Assembly (NCBI GenBank): GCA_964621345.1
Contig: CAZUON010000045.1
Location: forward strand, 1 to 31,352
DNA from: Glaciecola sp964621345
GTDB lineage: Bacteria; Pseudomonadota; Gammaproteobacteria; Enterobacterales; Alteromonadaceae
DNA length: 31,352 nucleotides
Reading direction: 5' to 3'
Of the stretch, positions 31,041 to 31,352 are shown piece after piece. The notes below the pieces were generated by a model, which was given only the letters and a program-made list of their open reading frames with translations, was not told where the DNA came from and did no database searches. Position 1 is the first letter of the stretch, and each line of letters begins with the position of its first letter. The translations under genes and the position numbers were made by a program.

Positions 31041-31352
31041 ATGATCGTGCAATCGCAAATAGAATCAAAGCTTGAGCAACAGTTAAGCCCTCAAGTGCTA
31101 ATGGTAGAGAATGAAAGTCATATGCATTCGGTACCCGCAAACTCCGAGACTCATTTTAAGGTAACACTGGTGAGTGATATTTTTGAAGGTAAACGCTTAT
31201 TAGGGCGTCATCGTATGGTTAATGAGGTATTAAAAGAAGAGTTGGCGGGACCGGTTCACGCATTAGCGCTTCATACCTATACCGCCTCTGAGTGGCAGAG
31301 TAAACAAGGCCATGTACCTAGTTCACCAAACTGTTTAGGTGGCAGTAAAGTA
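31041..31352 (+). CDS. bolA: BolA family protein, 3' end outside the window
   Basis: ATG 31041 opens a frame of 104 codons that reaches the right edge without a stop. E. coli BolA has about 105 residues, so little is missing. The BolA fold is clear: VENESHMHSVPANSETHFKV (strand-helix with the conserved HF), VSDIFEGKRLLGRHRMVNEV (RHR-xVN helix-turn) and VHALALHTYTASEW. BolA proteins act with monothiol glutaredoxins in iron-sulfur trafficking and influence morphology and stress transcription. AGGAAG lies about 11 nt upstream and could pair in a small hairpin (GAAGT/ACTTC). It lies 23 bp after the AlkB-like gene, so it may share its transcript. Confidence 0.93.
   Translation, partial: MIVQSQIESKLEQQLSPQVLMVENESHMHSVPANSETHFKVTLVSDIFEGKRLLGRHRMVNEVLKEELAGPVHALALHTYTASEWQSKQGHVPSSPNCLGGSKV

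Overview
The window reads as a chromosome segment of a marine gammaproteobacterium of the Alteromonadales type (Alteromonas, Glaciecola or Paraglaciecola relatives). This is inferred from four things: the tolC/nudF/yqiB/yqiA/parE neighbourhood, which is shared with enterics; a clustered epmB-efp-epmA set; a PEP-CTERM protein together with a PrsT-type TPR lipoprotein; and moderate G+C with AT-rich spacers. A run of 100 N at 24846-24945 shows a scaffolded draft assembly. I saw no tRNA, rRNA, CRISPR array, transposase or phage gene.

Layout. Positions 1-365 hold the 5' part of a SARP-like winged-helix regulator that runs off the left edge. 745-2824 (minus) is an ECF sigma factor, its probable anti-sigma factor and an exported DUF4097 protein, with a candidate ECF-type promoter in front. 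3375-3941 (minus) is a PEP-CTERM protein. 4273-5855 (minus) is a small membrane protein overlapping siroheme synthase cysG. 6113-7861 (minus) is the DEAD-box helicase deaD, divergent from prsT (8100-10892). 11050-12345 is a voltage-gated channel with a Ca2+-type filter, followed by a membrane-anchored FKBP isomerase. These converge on tolC through a shared terminator. tolC is divergent from nudF-yqiB-yqiA-parE (13986-17792), the enteric order without cpdA.

18063-21211 carries an unrecognised secreted protein, an unrecognised membrane-anchored protein and a TraB/GumN-family protein. The last two overlap by 4 nt. At 21587-21743 a near-consensus sigma-28 promoter drives a 57-aa putative motility protein (21744-21917), opposite a small unknown gene. 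21950-24575 is the EF-P beta-lysylation set: epmB divergent from efp and epmA. 24643-25012 is a complex repeat locus interrupted by the assembly gap. 25021-28102 (minus) is a two-gene operon of an acetolactate-synthase-like ThDP enzyme and an aldehyde dehydrogenase. 28419-30298 (minus) is rlmG followed by a periplasmic cyclophilin. 30364 to the end is an AlkB-like dioxygenase and bolA, which is cut by the right edge.

Most of the window is housekeeping. The parts most worth following up are the sigma-28-controlled small gene, the channel with a CavAb-like filter, the hairpin inside the start of epmA, the ECF/DUF4097 envelope operon, the unrecognised 18-21 kb genes and the repeat locus spanning the gap. 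I did not find a clear-cut novel defence or mobile system.
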